The notes below the pieces were generated by a model. That model was not told where the DNA came from. It saw only the letters and a list, made by a program, of their open reading frames with translations, and did no database searches. From NCBI GenBank assembly GCA_029260575.1, contig JAJDDB010000027.1, positions 2,501 to 66,500 of the forward strand: a stretch of DNA of 64,000 nt. The letters are read 5' to 3'. Shown in pieces: positions 61,326 to 64,000 of the stretch. Numbering within the stretch: the stretch's first letter is position 1; each line of letters opens with the position of its first letter. The DNA is from Phycisphaerales bacterium (GTDB lineage: Bacteria > Planctomycetota > Phycisphaerae > Phycisphaerales > SM1A02). The position numbers and the translations under genes are program-made.

Positions 61326-61829
61326 ATGGGGCAACCGGCCTTTCACATCGTGCTGCTGAACCCGCTGATCCCGAACAACACCGGGAACATCGGCCGAACC
61401 GCCGCCGCTACAGGCTGCCGGCTGCACCTCATACACCCGCTCGGATTCGAGCTTACGGAGAAAGCCCGCCGTCGTGCCGGATTGGATTATTGGGATCTTG
61501 TCGATTGCCGGGAGCATGACAGTTGGGAACAATTCCTGGAGACCGAACAACCGCCATGCCTGTGGCTGTTCACCACGCGCGCTGCTCGTCCGTTCTGGAA
61601 AGCGAATTTTTCTGCCGGTGACTACTTTCTTTTCGGTAGTGAAACGACTGGTGTGCCGCCGTTTGTGCATGACTGGATTATTGGCCAGCAAGGCGAGAAT
61701 CATCGCCTGACGTTGCCGATGGTTGCTGATCCACGTGCACGCAGCCTCAACCTGGCGACAGTAGTGTGTACAGCCGTTTATGAAGGCCTGCGCCAGACGG
61801 TCGGATCGCAAAACATTGCAATTGAGTGA
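61326..61829 (+). CDS. trmL: tRNA (cytidine34/uridine34-2'-O)-methyltransferase
   Basis: 167 residues, SPOUT knotted fold. TrmL methylates the wobble base of tRNA-Leu. Motifs: VLLNPLIPNNTGNIGRTAAA at the start, YFLFGSETTGVPPFVH and LPMVADPRARSLNLATVVCT, which hold the SAM-binding knot. The length is normal and the protein ends GSQNIAIE. Divergent from the EF-G-like gene, with 140 bases between. Confidence 0.92.
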   Translation: MGQPAFHIVLLNPLIPNNTGNIGRTAAATGCRLHLIHPLGFELTEKARRRAGLDYWDLVDCREHDSWEQFLETEQPPCLWLFTTRAARPFWKANFSAGDYFLFGSETTGVPPFVHDWIIGQQGENHRLTLPMVADPRARSLNLATVVCTAVYEGLRQTVGSQNIAIE

Positions 61830-61943
61830 GTTCAATTCACGAGGGAGCAGAATTCAGAAATTGCGCAGGGGTCCGACTATCCTTACATCCGCTCGCGCAT
61901 CCAATGACTAACGTGCGGATAATTGCTGTCAGGAGGTTTCGTC

Positions 61944-63431
61944 GTGACAACCCCTGTTTCAACGCGTGGCGAAACCATTGAGCGATGCGAACGTAATGAT
62001 CCTTCAACTGCGATCAACGAAAGCGCCCTTGTGCCCTCCACTTCCCGTACCAGCGACATCGTTATTGTCTCCAACCGGCTGCCGGTACATCGCGTAAACA
62101 CCAGCACAGGTGATGCGTGGGAGACCAGCCCGGGTGGACTTGTCTCTGCGCTCACGCCGATTCTTCAAAAACGACCCAGTTCATGGATCGGATGGGCCGG
62201 CAATGCCGGGGATGCACCGACGCCATTCAAGCATGACCGCATTACGAATCTTCCCGTTGCTCTGTCGGCAGACGAAGTTGAAGATTTTTATGAAGGATTT
62301 TCCAACCGGACGTTGTGGCCGCTGTACCACGATGCCGTACGGACGCCGGAGTACCGCCGGCGCTGGTGGAAACCGTATGTGCAGGTCAATCGACGCTTTG
62401 CCCAAGCCGCCGCCAATGCAGCAGCCGAAGGTGGAATCGTGTGGGTGCATGATTACCATCTGCAACTTGTGCCTTCGATGTTGCGAGAACTGCGTCCGGA
62501 TCTTCGCCTTGGTTTCTTCCTGCACATTCCGTTCCCACCGCGTGAATTGTTCATGCAGTTGCCGTGGCGTGAATCGATTCTCGAGGGCCTGCTCGGCGCT
62601 GACGTCGTCGGATTTCAAACGAGCGAAGGCGCACAGAACTTCGTGCATCTGACGCGGCGGTATACGTCGCTCAGCGGTCGACGCGATGCGCTGCAATACC
62701 GTGGCCGGCATGTCCGGATCGACGCATTTCCCGTTTCGATAGACACACAGAAGTACGAATCACTCGCCACAACCGCCGAAACACAGCGGCGCGCTGAGCG
62801 ATATCGCAGCAGACTCGGTAAATCAAGACGGATCATTCTTGGCGTTGACCGTCTGGACTACACCAAAGGAATCGACATCCGTCTTCGCGCGTATCAGGAT
62901 CTGCTGCGCAGCGGCCGCGCCAGCCCGAATGAAGTCGCTCTTGTACAGGTCTGCGTCCCCAGCCGCGAACGGGTGCAGGAATACAAAGAACTCAAGTCCC
63001 ACATTGAACGGTTGGTCGGCGAGATCAACGGCGAATTCGGTGAACTCGGCAAGACACCGATCCACTACCTCCACCGTTCCCTGCCGATTGACGAACTTGT
63101 CGCGCTTTATCGGGCAGCCGATGTCATGCTGGTGACCCCGCTGCGTGATGGCATGAATCTTGTCGCCAAGGAGTACGTCGCGACGCGATTCGACAACACC
63201 GGCGTGCTCGTGCTCAGTGAGTTTACCGGTTCAGCCAAGGAATTGAAGTCGGCGTTACTTGTCAATCCACATGACATTGATCGGCTGGCTGATACCATCA
63301 GAAGCGCGCTTGACCAGCCTGCTGACGAACAGAGCACCCGCATGGCATCACTGCGCAGGCATATTCGCCGATTCGATGTATACCACTGGGCCGAAGCGTT
63401 TCTCTTGACATTAAACGATGACCTGTACTGA
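61944..63431 (+). CDS. otsA: Trehalose-6-phosphate synthase
   Basis: Joins UDP-glucose and glucose-6-phosphate to trehalose-6-phosphate. The start is GTG at 61944, which has AGGAGG (61931-61936) seven bases ahead; the frame is open from a TTG at 61923. The core of about 450 residues follows a 35-residue polar head: [76 protein letters not shown] and [19 protein letters not shown] all match GT20. The 3' end overlaps otsB by 14 bases. Confidence 0.96.
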   Translation: MTTPVSTRGETIERCERNDPSTAINESALVPSTSRTSDIVIVSNRLPVHRVNTSTGDAWETSPGGLVSALTPILQKRPSSWIGWAGNAGDAPTPFKHDRITNLPVALSADEVEDFYEGFSNRTLWPLYHDAVRTPEYRRRWWKPYVQVNRRFAQAAANAAAEGGIVWVHDYHLQLVPSMLRELRPDLRLGFFLHIPFPPRELFMQLPWRESILEGLLGADVVGFQTSEGAQNFVHLTRRYTSLSGRRDALQYRGRHVRIDAFPVSIDTQKYESLATTAETQRRAERYRSRLGKSRRIILGVDRLDYTKGIDIRLRAYQDLLRSGRASPNEVALVQVCVPSRERVQEYKELKSHIERLVGEINGEFGELGKTPIHYLHRSLPIDELVALYRAADVMLVTPLRDGMNLVAKEYVATRFDNTGVLVLSEFTGSAKELKSALLVNPHDIDRLADTIRSALDQPADEQSTRMASLRRHIRRFDVYHWAEAFLLTLNDDLY

Positions 63432-64000
63432 ACGAACGCCTGAATTTGATTGCCGACTGGAAGAGATCGCGCGCGTGCCGGTGTTGCTTGTGGCAAGCGA
63501 TTACGATGGCACGATTTCGCCAATTGTGAACAATCCTGAAGCGGCTACGCCCTATCGCGAAGCTGTCGTGGCGCTACGGTCACTTGCTGCCCTTGGGCAG
63601 ACGCATGTGGCGGTCATCTCCGGCAGAGCGCTTCGAGACCTGGCCAGGCTGACCGGCCTTCCAGAAGATGTACACCTCGTCGGCAGTCACGGCAGCGAAT
63701 ACGACCTCGATTTTGCGACAAGCCTGCCGCCGGATGTCGCAGCATTGCGTGATCGCATTCGTGGTGAACTGGCGGATGTCGCTGCGGCTTCCGCCGGGTT
63801 GACAATTGAAGAAAAACCCGCAAGTGTCGCGCTGCATTACCGCATGGCAAGTGAAGACGACGCGCAGCGCGCACTCGACAATGTGCAGGCCGGGCCGGCA
63901 TCTGTCGAAGGTGTCGTGACCAAACATGGGAAGAAAGTTGTCGAACTCGGTGTCGTTTCGACGCATAAGGGCGATGCGCTGGAGAACGTTCGCAGGCGGG
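63418..64000 (+). CDS. otsB: Trehalose-6-phosphate phosphatase, cut by the window edge
   Basis: The second trehalose step. The ATG at 63418 lies inside the last codons of otsA. The HAD-type N-terminus is clear: [15 protein letters not shown] (DxDGT), [18 protein letters not shown] (SGR), [11 protein letters not shown] and [12 protein letters not shown], then ...[14 protein letters not shown] up to the last base, the KGDAL motif of the C-terminal part. The last third or so is missing because the window ends. otsA and otsB form one translationally coupled unit; trehalose is a typical osmoprotectant. Confidence 0.92.
   Translation, partial: MTCTERTPEFDCRLEEIARVPVLLVASDYDGTISPIVNNPEAATPYREAVVALRSLAALGQTHVAVISGRALRDLARLTGLPEDVHLVGSHGSEYDLDFATSLPPDVAALRDRIRGELADVAAASAGLTIEEKPASVALHYRMASEDDAQRALDNVQAGPASVEGVVTKHGKKVVELGVVSTHKGDALENVRRR

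Noticed and set aside
1-64000. CRISPR arrays, tRNA or rRNA genes, transposases, prophage
   Set aside because: I scanned for short regular repeats, tRNA-like TTCGA loops and mobile-element proteins and found none; a covariance-model scan would be needed to exclude small RNAs.

Overview
The window looks like chromosomal DNA of a planctomycete, most likely from the Phycisphaerae side of the phylum. This is inferred from content: a PVC-type small basic protein (30881-31105), PEP-CTERM-like secreted proteins, many lipoproteins, membrane proteins with a CPECGGDL zinc ribbon, a full MoxR/Bat operon, a PadR/HAAS-type pair and an EF-G-like second GTPase. Base and codon usage look even throughout, and I saw no integrase, transposase, phage gene, CRISPR array, tRNA or rRNA.

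Layout. 1-1.7 kb: a PEP-CTERM-like gene with a frameshifted sorting tail, its truncated copy, and decayed sequence. 1.7-9.3 kb: a zinc-ribbon membrane protein, homogentisate dioxygenase with a DUF192 protein, and an RND efflux pump with its adaptor. 9.5-18.4 kb: an eight-gene MoxR-DUF58-BatA/B/C/D/E operon with mostly overlapping stops and starts. 18.6-24.8 kb: FHA coiled-coil protein, pyruvate kinase, solute-binding protein, pyrF. 24.9-26.8 kb: DUF971, thioesterase and glycosyltransferase, closed by a strong terminator. 27-35 kb: small lipoprotein, aminotransferase, transglutaminase-like protein, PVC small basic protein, acpS, zinc-ribbon coiled coil, cdsA and a lipoprotein. 35-43 kb: recX, a secreted lipoprotein, nth, moaE, moaB, nrdR, and a padR-controlled membrane protein. 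43.3-47.9 kb: thrS and infC with unusual leaders, then a phosphoesterase. 48-64 kb: MATE exporter, MDR dehydrogenase, HEAT lipoprotein, small enzymes, a DUF885 peptidase, a HI0933-family flavoprotein, EF-G-like GTPase, trmL, and otsA-otsB running off the right edge.

The strongest finding is upstream of thrS (43495-43620). A short ORF reads MNNRSITMTTTTTTPEGG, with seven Thr codons of which six are consecutive. A strong intrinsic terminator follows it, and an alternative antiterminator pairing starts two bases after the leader stop codon. This is the geometry of ribosome-stalling attenuation as in E. coli thrL or pheM, here apparently reading threonyl-tRNA charging to control threonyl-tRNA synthetase.

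Just downstream, infC appears to start at an AUC codon (46128) with a well-placed Shine-Dalgarno sequence, which fits IF3 autoregulation. A structured 100-nt element precedes the next gene. Other oddities are a zinc-type dehydrogenase that seems to lack its catalytic zinc site, an endonuclease III with a changed Fe-S loop, and the frameshifted PEP-CTERM gene. All functional calls come from reading motifs by eye; no database search was possible.
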